DNA of 64,000 bases, from assembly GCF_016584115.1 (NCBI RefSeq), contig NZ_NRSK01000005.1, forward strand, positions 1 through 64,000, in the 5' to 3' direction. Positions 17,913-27,666 of the stretch are shown here, one piece after another. The stretch is from Ectothiorhodospira mobilis. GTDB lineage: Bacteria; Pseudomonadota; Gammaproteobacteria; Ectothiorhodospirales; Ectothiorhodospiraceae. Each line of letters opens with the position of its first letter. Position 1 is the first letter of the stretch. Made by a program: the position numbers and the translations under genes. The notes under the pieces are model-generated. The model made no database searches and was not told the DNA's origin. It saw nothing but the letters and a program-made list of their open reading frames with translations.

Positions 17913-19449
17913 GGCCCTTCTCCTCGATCACCCTTCCGGGCGTCTCCAGCACGGTGTCCACGTACCCTTCGCGGTCCAGCAACTGGTGGGCGGTGGCCTC
18001 CAGGTAGGGGGTCACCTGCCCTGCCAGGGCCGTCCACAGCAGCAATCCCGCCAGCAGACCGCCCACCGCAACAAAAGACAGGGCCCCGGAGTCCGCCCCC
18101 GGCTCCGCCTGAAGGCGTCCCTCCTGGGCGGTGCTCTTCCAGAACAGGGTGCTGCCCCCCCGGGCAAAACCGATGATGGCCAAAAAGGAGGTGACCAGGA
18201 TGCCGGTCCAGATCCAGACCGCGGCCTCCCCCTCCCGGACCGCGTCCAGGATGAGCAGCTTGCCGATAAAGCCCGACAGGGGCGGCAGGCCCGCCATGGC
18301 CAGGGCCGCCAGGAAGAAGAAGGCGGCGATCAGGCCCGACTGGGCGAAGGCGGGGGCCACCACCAGGCGGTCGCCAGGACCGGAGCGGCGTTCCGCCACC
18401 AGCCCCACAAGCAGGAACAGGGCCCCCGCCGCCAGGGTGGAGTGCACCAGGTAGTACAGGCCGGCGGCCAGGGTCTGGTGGGTATACAGGGCCACGGGGA
18501 TCATGACCGTGCCCATGGAGCCGATCACGGCGAAGCTCACCATCTGCCCCAGGCTGCGGGCGGCAAGCACCCCGGTCATGCCCGTGGCCAGGGTGACCAG
18601 GGCCGCCGGCAGCAGCCAGTCCTGGATCAGGTGGGCGGCCTCCCCCATCCCCTCGCCGAAGATCAGGCCGTGCACCCGCAGGATGGCGTAGGCCCCCACC
18701 TTGGTCATGATGGCAAACAGGGCCGCCACCGGCGCCGGGGCCAGGGCATAGGTCCCCGGCAGCCAGAACTGCACCGGCACCAGGGCCGCCTTCACGGCGA
18801 AGACCAGCAGCAGCAGCAGGGCACCGGTCTGCAACAGGGCCTGGTCGCCGGGGGGCACCATGGGCACCCTGGCCGCCAGATCCGCCATGTTCAGGGTCCC
18901 GGTGACCCCGTAGATCAGCCCCACGGCGATGAGGAACAGGGAGGACCCCACCAGGTTCACCGCCACGTACTGCACACCGGCCCGCAGGCGGGCGGCCCCG
19001 CCGCCATGCACCATCAACCCGTAGGAGGCGATGAGCAGCACCTCGAAGAAGACGAACAGGTTGAACAGGTCGCCGGTGAGGAAGGCCCCGTTCACCCCCA
19101 TGAGCTGCAGCTGGAACAGGGCGTGGAAGTGACGCCCCCGGGCATCGGCCCCGTCGATGGCGAACAGCAGCACCCACAGGGCCAAGAGGGCCGTGAGCAG
19201 GAGCATCAGGGCCGAGAGGCGGTCCAGCACCAGGACGATGCCGAAAGGCGGCGGCCAGTGGCCCAGGGCATAGACCTGGGGCTCCCCGCCGGAGGCCATG
19301 GCCAGCAGTCCCCCGGCCACCCCCAGCAGCAATACGGTGGAGGCCACGGAAAAGACCCGGGCCAGCGCCACGTCATGACGCACGGCCAGCACCAGCATGG
19401 GCGCCACCAGGGCCGGGAGGAGGATCGGCAGGATGATCCAGTGATTCAT
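17899..19449 (-). CDS. mnhD: Mrp-type Na+/H+ antiporter subunit D
   Basis: A 516-residue multi-helix protein of the NuoL/M/N-like antiporter superfamily, one of the proton-pumping modules of Mrp. It has about 14 hydrophobic segments and motifs such as FNLFVFFEVLLIASYGLMVHGG, with the key membrane glutamate in FFEVLL, and AAFFFLAALAMAGLPPLSGFIGKLL. It overlaps mnhC by four bases and mnhE by 14. Together with MnhA it forms the ion-translocating core. Confidence 0.95.
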   Translation of the reverse strand: MNHWIILPILLPALVAPMLVLAVRHDVALARVFSVASTVLLLGVAGGLLAMASGGEPQVYALGHWPPPFGIVLVLDRLSALMLLLTALLALWVLLFAIDGADARGRHFHALFQLQLMGVNGAFLTGDLFNLFVFFEVLLIASYGLMVHGGGAARLRAGVQYVAVNLVGSSLFLIAVGLIYGVTGTLNMADLAARVPMVPPGDQALLQTGALLLLLVFAVKAALVPVQFWLPGTYALAPAPVAALFAIMTKVGAYAILRVHGLIFGEGMGEAAHLIQDWLLPAALVTLATGMTGVLAARSLGQMVSFAVIGSMGTVMIPVALYTHQTLAAGLYYLVHSTLAAGALFLLVGLVAERRSGPGDRLVVAPAFAQSGLIAAFFFLAALAMAGLPPLSGFIGKLLILDAVREGEAAVWIWTGILVTSFLAIIGFARGGSTLFWKSTAQEGRLQAEPGADSGALSFVAVGGLLAGLLLWTALAGQVTPYLEATAHQLLDREGYVDTVLETPGRVIEEKGHGTH

Positions 19450-19799
19450 GGGCGATCCGCCTTCTCAATGGGTTCGGAACGGGCCAGATCCACGTGGTCG
19501 GTGTCCGACTCCAGATAGGCCCGCAGGGCCATCACCACCACCACGGCGGTCATGCCGAAGGAGATGACGATGGCGGTGAGCACCAGGGCCTGGGGCAGCG
19601 GATCGGTGTAGCCGGCGGCATCCGCCGTGAGCACCGGCGGCAGGTTGACGGTCAGCCGGCCCATGGCGAACAGGAAGACATTCACGCCATAGGTCATCAG
19701 GGCAAGCCCCAGGACCACGGGAAAGGTCCGGGCCCGCAGCACCAGGTACACCCCGGCGGCGGTCATGATCCCCACGGCACTGGCCACGAGCAATTCCAT
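19446..19799 (-). CDS. mnhC: Mrp-type Na+/H+ antiporter subunit C
   Basis: A 117-residue NuoK-like subunit with three helices: SAVGIMTAAGVYLVLRARTF, VVLGLALMTYGVNVFLFAMG and LPQALVLTAIVISFGMTAVVVVMAL. The loop ADAAGYTDPLPQALVLTAIVI is highly characteristic of MnhC. It lies 26 bases after the fused mnhAB gene and overlaps mnhD by four bases. Confidence 0.94.
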   Translation of the reverse strand: MELLVASAVGIMTAAGVYLVLRARTFPVVLGLALMTYGVNVFLFAMGRLTVNLPPVLTADAAGYTDPLPQALVLTAIVISFGMTAVVVVMALRAYLESDTDHVDLARSEPIEKADRP

Positions 19800-19825
19800 G
19801 GATCGTCCTCTCTCTTGGGTTCGGC

Positions 19826-22684
19826 TCAGGGATGATCCCGCCGGGCAGCGGGCGGCGGCGTCGACGGGTCGAAGTCCATGGGGTCTTCATTGGCCGGTTC
19901 GTGACTGGCCGCCAGCCCCAGGCGCGAGACCTGGGCCAGGGCCAGCATCACCGCCCCCACCACCGTGAGGAAGACCCCCACATCAAAGACCATGGCGCTG
20001 GCCAGTTCCACCTTGCCCACCAGGGGAAAATGCACATAGTCGTGGGCCGAGGTGAGGAAGGGATGGCCGCCCACCATGGCGGCCACGCCGGTGGCCCCGG
20101 CCACCAGCACCCCCAGCCCGATGAGGGCATCGTAGTCCACGGCCATGCGCCTGGCCGCCCACTGAAAGCCGCTGGCCATGTACTGCATGATCAGGGCGAT
20201 GGACACCACCAGACCGGCGATGAAGCCGCCGCCGGGCATGTTGTGGCCCCGCAGCAGGATATACACCCCCACCAGCAGGGCCAGGGGCAGCATCACCCGG
20301 GTGGCCACCACCATCATGATGGGATGGCGGTCGGCGGCCCGGGGCATGTCCCCCTTCCATGCGGCCAGGTGTGCCGCCGCGGGACCGCGCAGGGCCCCCT
20401 CCAGGAGGGCATAGATGGCCAGGCCGGCGATACCCAGGACGATGATCTCACCGAAGGTATCGAAGCCGCGGAAGTCCACCAGGATCACGTTCACCACATT
20501 GGTGCCGCCCCCGCCCGGCACCGCCTGGTCCAGGTAGTAGCCGGAGATGGTGGAGAAGTCCCGGGTCAGCACGGCCCAGCACAGGCCGCCCACACCGAGG
20601 CCCGCCAGCACCGACAGGGCCCCGTCCCGCACCTTGCGTGCCCCGGAACTCTCCTCGGGGCTGCGCTTGGGCAGGAAGTACAGGGCCAGGAGCATGAGCA
20701 CGGTGGTGACCACCTCCACGGAGATCTGCGTCAGGGCCAGGTCCGGGGCGGAGAGATAGAGAAAGCCCAGGGACACCGTCAGGCCCACCACGCTCACCGC
20801 CACCACCGCCAGCAGCCGCTGGCGATGACGCACCACCGCCAGCCAGCAGCCACCGGCCATGAGCAGCCACAGCACCCCGGCCACGGGGGAGACCTCCAGG
20901 GTCTCCTGCGTACCGGGCAGATGCCCGGCACCGGTGAAGGCGACATAGCCCATGACCAGGGCAGTGGCCAGCATCACCGCCATATAACGCTGCAGGGACC
21001 CGTTATGCAGGGTATGGATGATGTACTGGCTGATGGCCACCAGACGGGCCATGGCCGCGTCGTACATGGCCTTGGCCTCGGGATGGGGCCCCGCCCGCCA
21101 GCGTGCCCAGGCATCGTGGTAACGCCACAGGAGGGCCGACCCACCCAGCAGGGCCACCACGGACATCCCCAGGGCCGGTGTGAGCCCGTGCCACAGATAC
21201 AGGTGCAGATCGGGCAGCGCACCCCCGGTGACCGCATCCGCGGCGGACCGCACCAGGGGGCCCGCCGTCTGGTCCGGGAACAGGCCGATGACCACCACCA
21301 GGGCCACCAGCACCGCCGGCGGCAGCCAGAAACCGGCCGCCGGATCATGGGGCTTCAGGGGATAGTCCCCCCGGGGCGGTCCCCAGAAGACATGGACGGC
21401 ATAGCGCAGGGCATAGGCCACGGAGAACACCGCCCCCAGGGTGGCCGCCGCCGGCACCAGCCAGGGCAGACCGGCCCAGGGGGTATGGGCCGCCTGCTCC
21501 AGCATCATCTCCTTGGAGATGAAGCCGTTGAAGGGGGGGATCCCGGCCATGGAGGCGGCCGCCACCATGGCCAGGGTGGCGGTCACCGGCATCAGGTGCA
21601 TCAGCCCCCCCAGCCGCGGGATCTGGCGCGTGCCGGTCTCGTGATCCACGATCCCCGCGCTCATGAACAGGGCCGCCTTGAAGGTGGCGTGGTTGATGAT
21701 ATGGAACACCCCGGCCGCCGCCGCCATGGGGGAGCCCAGGCCGAGGAGGAAGGTCACCAGCCCCAGGTGGCTCACCGTGGAATAGGCCAGCAGCCCCTTG
21801 AGGTCATCCTTGAACAGGGCGATGCCCGCCGCCAGCACCATGGTGAACAGGCCGGTGGTGGCCACCAGATAGAACCAGGCATCGGTGCCCGCCAGCACCG
21901 GCCAGAGCCGGGCCAGGAGGAAGATCCCCGCCTTCACCATGGTGGCCGAGTGCAGGTAGGCGGACACGGGGGTGGGCGCCGCCATGGCATGGGGCAGCCA
22001 GAAGTGGAACGGGAACTGGGCGCTCTTGGAAAAGCAGCCCACCAGGATCAGCAGCAGGGCCGGCAGATACAGGGGGGAGGCCTGGATCTGCTCGCCCCGC
22101 TCCAGGATCACCGACAGGTCATAGGAACCGGCCATCTGCCCCAGCAGCAGCATGCCGGCGATCATGGCCAGCCCGCCCCCGCCGGTGACCGCCAGGGCCA
22201 TACGCGCCCCCTGGCGCCCCGCCGGCAGGTGCCGCCAGTAGCCGATGAGCAGGAAGGAGGACAGGCTGGTGAGTTCCCAGAAGACCAGCAGCAGCAGGAT
22301 GTTGTCCGACAGCACCACCCCCACCATGGCCCCCTGGAAGAGCAGCAGGTAGGTGTAGAACAGCCCCATGGGGTCCTTCTCGGACAGATAGAACCGGGCA
22401 TAGATGATGATCAGCAGCCCGATTCCCAGGATCAGTCCGGCGAACAGCAGTCCCAGGCCATCCAGGAAGAAGTTGGCGTTCAGCCCCAGTCCCGGCAGCC
22501 AGTCCCAGCCCGCCTGCACCACCTCCCCCCGCAGCACCGCCGGGGTGTGCACCAGCAGCAGGGCCAGGGCGAGGACGGTCACCGAGGCCGTGGCGGTGGC
22601 GCAGGCATTACGGCCCGACCGGATCAGCAGACCCGGCAGCAGCGCCCCCAGAAACGGCAACAAGACGATCAGCGCAAGACTCAT
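19826..22684 (-). CDS. mnhA: Mrp-type Na+/H+ antiporter, fused subunits A and B
   Basis: A 952-residue membrane protein that begins the operon. The N-terminal ~650 residues form an MnhA/NuoL-like antiporter module with LLLLLVFWELTSLSSFLLIGYW, HFWLPHAMAAPTPVSAYLHSATMVKAG and TVSHLGLVTFLLG. The C-terminal ~150 residues are a complete MnhB domain (VGVYILLRGHNMPGGGFIAGL, VFDVGVFLTVVGAVML). This A-B fusion with gene order AB-C-D-E-F-G is the six-gene Mrp/Pha layout of alpha- and gammaproteobacteria. The ATG at 22684 gives MSLALIVLLPFLGALLPGLL; an upstream in-frame start would only add a Pro-rich leader. It exchanges Na+ (or K+) for H+ and is central to salt and alkali tolerance. Confidence 0.95.
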   Translation of the reverse strand: MSLALIVLLPFLGALLPGLLIRSGRNACATATASVTVLALALLLVHTPAVLRGEVVQAGWDWLPGLGLNANFFLDGLGLLFAGLILGIGLLIIIYARFYLSEKDPMGLFYTYLLLFQGAMVGVVLSDNILLLLVFWELTSLSSFLLIGYWRHLPAGRQGARMALAVTGGGGLAMIAGMLLLGQMAGSYDLSVILERGEQIQASPLYLPALLLILVGCFSKSAQFPFHFWLPHAMAAPTPVSAYLHSATMVKAGIFLLARLWPVLAGTDAWFYLVATTGLFTMVLAAGIALFKDDLKGLLAYSTVSHLGLVTFLLGLGSPMAAAAGVFHIINHATFKAALFMSAGIVDHETGTRQIPRLGGLMHLMPVTATLAMVAAASMAGIPPFNGFISKEMMLEQAAHTPWAGLPWLVPAAATLGAVFSVAYALRYAVHVFWGPPRGDYPLKPHDPAAGFWLPPAVLVALVVVIGLFPDQTAGPLVRSAADAVTGGALPDLHLYLWHGLTPALGMSVVALLGGSALLWRYHDAWARWRAGPHPEAKAMYDAAMARLVAISQYIIHTLHNGSLQRYMAVMLATALVMGYVAFTGAGHLPGTQETLEVSPVAGVLWLLMAGGCWLAVVRHRQRLLAVVAVSVVGLTVSLGFLYLSAPDLALTQISVEVVTTVLMLLALYFLPKRSPEESSGARKVRDGALSVLAGLGVGGLCWAVLTRDFSTISGYYLDQAVPGGGGTNVVNVILVDFRGFDTFGEIIVLGIAGLAIYALLEGALRGPAAAHLAAWKGDMPRAADRHPIMMVVATRVMLPLALLVGVYILLRGHNMPGGGFIAGLVVSIALIMQYMASGFQWAARRMAVDYDALIGLGVLVAGATGVAAMVGGHPFLTSAHDYVHFPLVGKVELASAMVFDVGVFLTVVGAVMLALAQVSRLGLAASHEPANEDPMDFDPSTPPPAARRDHP

Positions 22685-22935
22685 GGAATCACCCGAAGAC
22701 CTGGACACACGAAACCCCGCCGGGATCCCTCCGTGCGGCGGGGCGGGACGACCCTGCGGGGTCGGCACACGGCCCCCAACCCATGCGCCGGGCACGGGCG
22801 CGGGGGCCGACTCGGGAAGACAGCGCCCCAGATGCTAATCGAACCGGCCGGTCACCGCCACCCCGGCACATGGGGCGTATCGATCGTTGACCGGCCTACG
22901 CCGGGGGCGCAGGATCAGGGCGAGAAGGCAGCCGG

Positions 22936-24396
22936 ATGGGGCATCCCATGGGCCAGGAAATCCAGAAGATCCGTTTTTCGCCCCGGGACTTCGCCCGGTT
23001 CCGGCAGCGGCTGGTGGCGGAGACCCGCCTCGCCCGGGAGATGGCCGCCGGCGGCGTCTTCGATGCGGGCCCTCCCGTGACCGGCTTTGAGATTGAGGTC
23101 TGCCTGCTGGATGCGCAGGAGGCCCCCGCACCGGTGAACGCGGCCTTCCTGGAACGCATGAACGACCCCCTGGCCACCCTGGAACTGGCCCGCTTCAACG
23201 TGGAACTCAACACCCATCCCCATCCCCTGGAGGGGCCGGTGCTCTCGTCCCTGCACCGGGAACTGACCGCCACCTGGCGGCGGGCGCAGGCAGCCGCCGA
23301 ATCCCTGGGCTGCCATGCGTTCATGACAGGCATCCTGCCCACCCTGGAGCCGCAGCACCTGCGCCTGGGCTGCATGTCCGATATGAAGCGCTACCGTGCC
23401 CTCAACCGACAGGTCCTGCGGGCCCGCCAGGGCCGCCCCATCCATCTGGACATCAAGGGGCGGGAACACCTGGTCATGGACCAGCGCGACGTCATGCTGG
23501 AGGCGGCCACCACCTCGTTTCAGATCCACCTGCAAACCCCTGTGGACACGGCCCACCGGGTCTACAACGCCGCCATCCTGGCCTCCGCCCCCCTGGTGGC
23601 CGCAGCGGCCAACGCCCCCTTCCTCTTCGGGCGGGACCTGTGGGACGAGACCCGCATCCCCCTGTTCGAGCAGGCGGTGGAGACGGGGGGATACGGGGAT
23701 GTGGCCCGGGGCCCCCTGCGGCGGGTGAGCTTCGGCTCGGGGTTCGCACGGGAATCCATCCTGGAGTGCTTTGAGGAGAACCTGGAGCACTTCCCGCCCC
23801 TGCTGCCCCTGTGCGAGGACGCCCCAGCGGAGCGCTTCATCCATCTGCGCCTGCACAACGGTACCCTCTGGCGCTGGAACCGGCCTCTCATCGGTTTCAG
23901 CGCCGACGGCCGGCCCCACATCCGCATCGAGCATCGGGGATTGCCCGCCGGCCCCACCCTGGCGGACAGCCTGGCCAACGCCGCTTTCTTCCATGGTCTG
24001 GTGGAGGATCTGCTCACCCTCCCCGGAGGCCCCGAAGGGGTCATGGCCTTTGCCACCGCCCGGGACAACTTCTATCAAGCGGCCCGTCTCGGCCTGGAAG
24101 CCCCCCTCCGCTGGCAGGGGGAGACCCCCATCAGGGCGAGGGAACTGATCCTGGACCGTCTCCTCCCCCGGGCGCGGCGGGGGCTGGAACGCCTGGGGCT
24201 GAACGCCGCCGACCGGCATGACTATCTGGGTATCATCGCCGCACGGGTGCACAGCGGCCAAAACGGCGCCCGCTGGCAGCGGGACTTCGCCGCCGCCCAT
24301 GGGCGGGATGGCACGGCCCTGGTGCATGCCTGCCGCGAACATCAGGCCAGTGACCACCCCGTGCACACCTGGGACGTGGGCGGGGAAAGGGCGTAG
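22936..24396 (+). CDS. Glutamate-cysteine ligase-like (GCS2 family) carboxylate-amine ligase
   Basis: A 486-residue ATP-dependent ligase-type protein. The glutamine-synthetase-like fold is indicated by GFEIEVCLLDAQEAPAPVNA near the N terminus (Glu residues that bind metal-ATP), LARFNVELNTHPHPLEG, and TSFQIHLQTP. GCS2 proteins join an amino acid gamma- or alpha-carboxylate to an amine; true gamma-glutamylcysteine synthesis is only one possibility. Position 22948 is an alternative start. It is followed after one base by a desuccinylase/aspartoacylase-type zinc enzyme, and the two are probably cotranscribed. Substrate unknown. Confidence 0.8.
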   Translation: MGHPMGQEIQKIRFSPRDFARFRQRLVAETRLAREMAAGGVFDAGPPVTGFEIEVCLLDAQEAPAPVNAAFLERMNDPLATLELARFNVELNTHPHPLEGPVLSSLHRELTATWRRAQAAAESLGCHAFMTGILPTLEPQHLRLGCMSDMKRYRALNRQVLRARQGRPIHLDIKGREHLVMDQRDVMLEAATTSFQIHLQTPVDTAHRVYNAAILASAPLVAAAANAPFLFGRDLWDETRIPLFEQAVETGGYGDVARGPLRRVSFGSGFARESILECFEENLEHFPPLLPLCEDAPAERFIHLRLHNGTLWRWNRPLIGFSADGRPHIRIEHRGLPAGPTLADSLANAAFFHGLVEDLLTLPGGPEGVMAFATARDNFYQAARLGLEAPLRWQGETPIRARELILDRLLPRARRGLERLGLNAADRHDYLGIIAARVHSGQNGARWQRDFAAAHGRDGTALVHACREHQASDHPVHTWDVGGERA

Positions 24397-24397
24397 C

Positions 24398-25441
24398 ATG
24401 GGGATCATGCTCAGAGAGTGCGATCACCTCCCCGAGGGGTTCCTGGAGACCCCGGCGCAACAGATCCACCGCCTCGTGCCGGAGCCCACCCTCTTCCACC
24501 TGCCGGGTCGCCGGGAACCACCGCTGTTCGTCTGCGTGCTGCTGCACGGCAACGAGCCGGTGGGCCTGGAGGCGGTGCAGGCCCTGTTGCGGGAGATGCC
24601 TGCCCCCCTGCCCCGGGCCCTGTCCCTGTTCGTGGGCAACGTGCAGGCGGCGGCCCGGGGGGCCCGGGTACTGGAGGGTCAACCCGACTTCAACCGCATC
24701 TGGCCCGGGGGCGAGCACACCCATGGCCCCGAGGCCCGGCGCATGCAGGCGGTGGTGGACCGGATGGCGGAGCGGGGGATCTTCGCCAGCGTGGATCTGC
24801 ACAACAACACCGGGCTGAACCCCCACTACGGCTGCGTCAACCGTCTGGACCCCCCCTACCTGCACCTGGCGGCCCTGTTCACACGCACCGTGGTCCATTT
24901 CACCAGCCCCCGGGGGGTGCAGTCCCTGGCCATGGCCCCCCTCTGCCCCGCCGTCACCCTGGAATGCGGCCGCCCCGGCGACCCCCACGGCGTGGCGCAC
25001 GCCCGGGACTATCTGCGGGCCTGCCTGAACCTCTCCACCCTGCCGGACACCCCGGTACCACAGCACGACCTGGACCTGTTCCATACCGCGGCGCGGGTAC
25101 AGGTCCCCCCCGGGGTGGCGATCGCCTTCGCCCCCGACGAAGCGGATCTGGTCTTTGATGGTGACCTGGACCGGATGAATTTCCAGGAATTGCCGGCGGG
25201 CACGGTCCTGGCCCGGGTGCGGCCCGGAAGCGGGGCCCGGGTGACGGCCCGGGACGAGACCGGCAGGGAGGTGACGGGACGCTATTTCGGCGTGGACGGG
25301 GACCGGCTGGTACTCACCCGCCCGGCCATGCCCTCCATGCTCACCCTGGACGCCACCATCGTGCGCCAGGACTGCCTGTGCTACCTCATGGAGCGCATGG
25401 CCCCACCGGGGGCACCCCCGGCGATCGTGAACGAGGCGTGA
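24398..25441 (+). CDS. Succinylglutamate desuccinylase/aspartoacylase family protein
   Basis: A 347-residue zinc-dependent amidohydrolase of the AstE/AspA (M14-like) family. The zinc ligands are in LLHGNEPVGLEA (HxxE) and VDLHNNTG. The substrate-binding DFNRIWPG and the catalytic region VTLECGRPGDPHGV are also present, with a C-terminal beta barrel after residue 240. The start ATG at 24398 overlaps the end of the GCS2-like gene region by spacing of a single base. No ast arginine-catabolic genes are nearby, so the true substrate is likely another N-acyl amino acid or the product of the partner ligase. Confidence 0.85.
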   Translation: MGIMLRECDHLPEGFLETPAQQIHRLVPEPTLFHLPGRREPPLFVCVLLHGNEPVGLEAVQALLREMPAPLPRALSLFVGNVQAAARGARVLEGQPDFNRIWPGGEHTHGPEARRMQAVVDRMAERGIFASVDLHNNTGLNPHYGCVNRLDPPYLHLAALFTRTVVHFTSPRGVQSLAMAPLCPAVTLECGRPGDPHGVAHARDYLRACLNLSTLPDTPVPQHDLDLFHTAARVQVPPGVAIAFAPDEADLVFDGDLDRMNFQELPAGTVLARVRPGSGARVTARDETGREVTGRYFGVDGDRLVLTRPAMPSMLTLDATIVRQDCLCYLMERMAPPGAPPAIVNEA

Positions 25442-25456
25442 ACCGCCCCGGAACGG

Positions 25457-25681
25457 TCAGCGCTCCACCTTCTCATACACCAGGGTCGCGGCATCGCCCC
25501 GGCGATAGTACGCTGGTGGGTTGCGCATGCGCTCCAGGGCCTCGTCCCGGGCCCGGGCGGAGTCAAACCACTGGATCTCCTCCCAGTGCGGTCCCAGCAG
25601 GTGGGGTGCGCGGAAGGTGTCCCCCTCGGGCAGGGTCATGCGAATACCGTAACGCTTCACGGAATCGGTCTCCCGGTGCAT
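25457..25681 (-). CDS. Small hypothetical protein, up to 74 residues
   Basis: A short minus-strand frame with balanced composition (MTLPEGDTFRAPHLLGPHWEEIQWF, then ARARDEALERMRNPPAYYRRGD and a C-terminal ATLVYEKVER). It fills the gap between two plus-strand genes. Possible starts are ATG 25681, GTG 25660 (67 residues) and ATG 25636; none has a strong ribosome-binding site. Family not recognised. It is probably real because it is not the shadow of another gene. Confidence 0.55.
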   Translation of the reverse strand: MHRETDSVKRYGIRMTLPEGDTFRAPHLLGPHWEEIQWFDSARARDEALERMRNPPAYYRRGDAATLVYEKVER

Positions 25682-25731
25682 GGAACGGGGATGATGGGAG
25701 GCGTACTATAGCACCCCCAAAGGGACCTTGA

Positions 25732-27633
25732 ATGCCGATGGTGATGCTGCACAAGCTGCGCGAATTTCCCCTCAAGCGCTGGGCGGCCCTCGTCCATGAC
25801 CTGCTGTGGGTGCCCACAGCCCTGTTCATGGGCTACTGGACCCACGCCAATTTCCGCCTCATGGCCCCACCGGACTATGCCGGCTACGCCGATCTCCTGC
25901 CCCTGGTGGTGGCGGTGCAGGGGGGCGCCCTCTGGGGGTTCGGGCTCTACCGCGGCATCTGGCGCTTCGCCTCCTTACCGGACCTAGTGCGCATCCTCAA
26001 GGCCGTGGCCGGGGGCACCCTGGGGATCGCCGCCCTGGTCTTCCTGCTGAAGCTGCAGGGGGTGCCGCGCACCGTCATGGTGCTCTACCCCATCTTCCTC
26101 ACCATGGGTCTCACCGGCCCGCGGCTCCTCTACCGCTGGTTCAAGGACCACCGTCTGGGTCTGACCCGGGGCGATGCCCAGCGGGCCCTGGTCATCGGCG
26201 CCGGGCGTTCCGGGGAGATGCTGGTGCGTGACCTGCTCAAGGACCACCGCTACCTCCCCGTGGGACTGCTGGACGATGCCCCGGGGAAATGGGGGCGGGA
26301 ACTGCACGGGGTGCGCATCCTGGGCCCGGTGGCGGAGCTGGAACGGCTGCTGGACACCCTGGGGGTGGATGTGGTCCTGCTGGCCATGCCCTCGGCATCG
26401 GCCTCTCTGGTGCGCCAGGTGACCCACCTGTGCCGGCAGCGGGGCAAGGCCTGCGGCACCCTCCCCTCCATCTACGAAATCGCCGGCGGACACTCCCGCG
26501 CCGGCCAGCTGCGGGAGATCCGCATTGAGGACCTGCTGGGACGGGAGGCGGTGACCCTGGACGACGCCAGCCTGCGGCGCTTTCTGCAGGGGCGGCGCGT
26601 GCTCATCACGGGGGCGGGGGGATCCATCGGATCGGAACTGTGCCGGCAGGTGGCCCTGCACGATCCGGCGCATCTGGTCATGGTGGACCACTCGGAGTTC
26701 AATCTCTACAGCGTGGACCAGGACATCCACCCCCTGCTCGCCCCCGACCGCTTCACCCCCCTGCTGGCGGACGTGCGCGACAAGCCCCGGCTGCGCCGCA
26801 TCTTCCAGCGCTTCCGGCCCCAGATCGTGCTCCATGCCGCCGCCTACAAGCACGTGCCCCTGGTGGAGCAGAATGCGGTGGAGGGGGTGAGCAGCAACCT
26901 GCTGGGCACACGCAACACCGCCGACCTGGCGGTGGAATTCGCCGCCGAGAAGTTCCTCCTGGTCTCCACCGACAAGGCGGTCAACCCCACCAACGTCATG
27001 GGGGCCACGAAACGCGCGGCGGAGATCTATTGCCAGGGCCTGCACGCCCACCCGGGCACCGCCTTCATGGTCACCCGTTTCGGCAATGTCCTGGGGTCGG
27101 CCGGATCGGTGGTCCCCCTGTTCCGCCGGCAGATCGAGGCCGGCGGACCGGTGACGGTCACCCATCCGGAGATCACCCGCTTCTTCATGACCATCCCCGA
27201 GGCGGTGAGCCTGATCCTGCAGGCAGCGGCCATGGGCGAAGGGGGGGAGGTCTTCGTCCTGGACATGGGCGAACCGGTGCGCATCGACGACCTGGCCCGG
27301 CAGATGATCCAGCTCTACGGCCGGGAGCCGGACCGGGACATCGCCGTGGAGTATGTGGGCCTGCGCCCCGGGGAGAAGCTCTACGAGGAACTCTTCCACG
27401 CCGAGGAGGACCTGGTCCCCACCCGCCACAGCAAGATCCTGCGGGCGCGCACCCGCGGGGTGGACCCGGACCGGCTGGAGACCCAGCTGACCCGGGTCAC
27501 CGCCGCCTGCCGGCGGCAGGACGAGGTGGAGGTGCGCGCGGCCCTGCGGGAGATCGTGCCCGAGTTCACTTCACAGGACCGGCCCGCCGGCCCGGTCCCC
27601 CTGCAGCAGGCCCTGCAGGGCACCGGGGCCTGA
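25732..27633 (+). CDS. Membrane-bound nucleoside-diphosphate-sugar 4,6-dehydratase (WbpM/CapD-like)
   Basis: A 633-residue polysaccharide biosynthesis enzyme. Four N-terminal membrane helices (about residues 15-125) are followed by a first Rossmann region (LVIGAGRSGEML, near 154-165) and a catalytic NAD-dependent SDR domain opening VLITGAGGSIGSELCRQV near 290. STDKAVNPTNVMGATKRAAE carries Met where short SDRs have the catalytic Tyr, as in WbpM/PglF. Expected reaction: UDP-GlcNAc to UDP-4-keto-6-deoxy-GlcNAc, feeding O-antigen, capsule or glycoprotein sugars. No other sugar genes adjoin, so it is an orphan here. Confidence 0.93.
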   Translation: MPMVMLHKLREFPLKRWAALVHDLLWVPTALFMGYWTHANFRLMAPPDYAGYADLLPLVVAVQGGALWGFGLYRGIWRFASLPDLVRILKAVAGGTLGIAALVFLLKLQGVPRTVMVLYPIFLTMGLTGPRLLYRWFKDHRLGLTRGDAQRALVIGAGRSGEMLVRDLLKDHRYLPVGLLDDAPGKWGRELHGVRILGPVAELERLLDTLGVDVVLLAMPSASASLVRQVTHLCRQRGKACGTLPSIYEIAGGHSRAGQLREIRIEDLLGREAVTLDDASLRRFLQGRRVLITGAGGSIGSELCRQVALHDPAHLVMVDHSEFNLYSVDQDIHPLLAPDRFTPLLADVRDKPRLRRIFQRFRPQIVLHAAAYKHVPLVEQNAVEGVSSNLLGTRNTADLAVEFAAEKFLLVSTDKAVNPTNVMGATKRAAEIYCQGLHAHPGTAFMVTRFGNVLGSAGSVVPLFRRQIEAGGPVTVTHPEITRFFMTIPEAVSLILQAAAMGEGGEVFVLDMGEPVRIDDLARQMIQLYGREPDRDIAVEYVGLRPGEKLYEELFHAEEDLVPTRHSKILRARTRGVDPDRLETQLTRVTAACRRQDEVEVRAALREIVPEFTSQDRPAGPVPLQQALQGTGA

Positions 27634-27666
27634 CCCCGGCCCCTTTCCGGTTGCCGACCTGGTGTT

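Noticed and set aside
19832-23080. Plus-strand open frame of over 1000 codons, His/Gln/Gly-rich
   Set aside because: Antisense shadow of the fused mnhAB gene in high-GC DNA; composition is unlike a real protein. Similar shadows lie opposite iorA, paaK, hemA and others.
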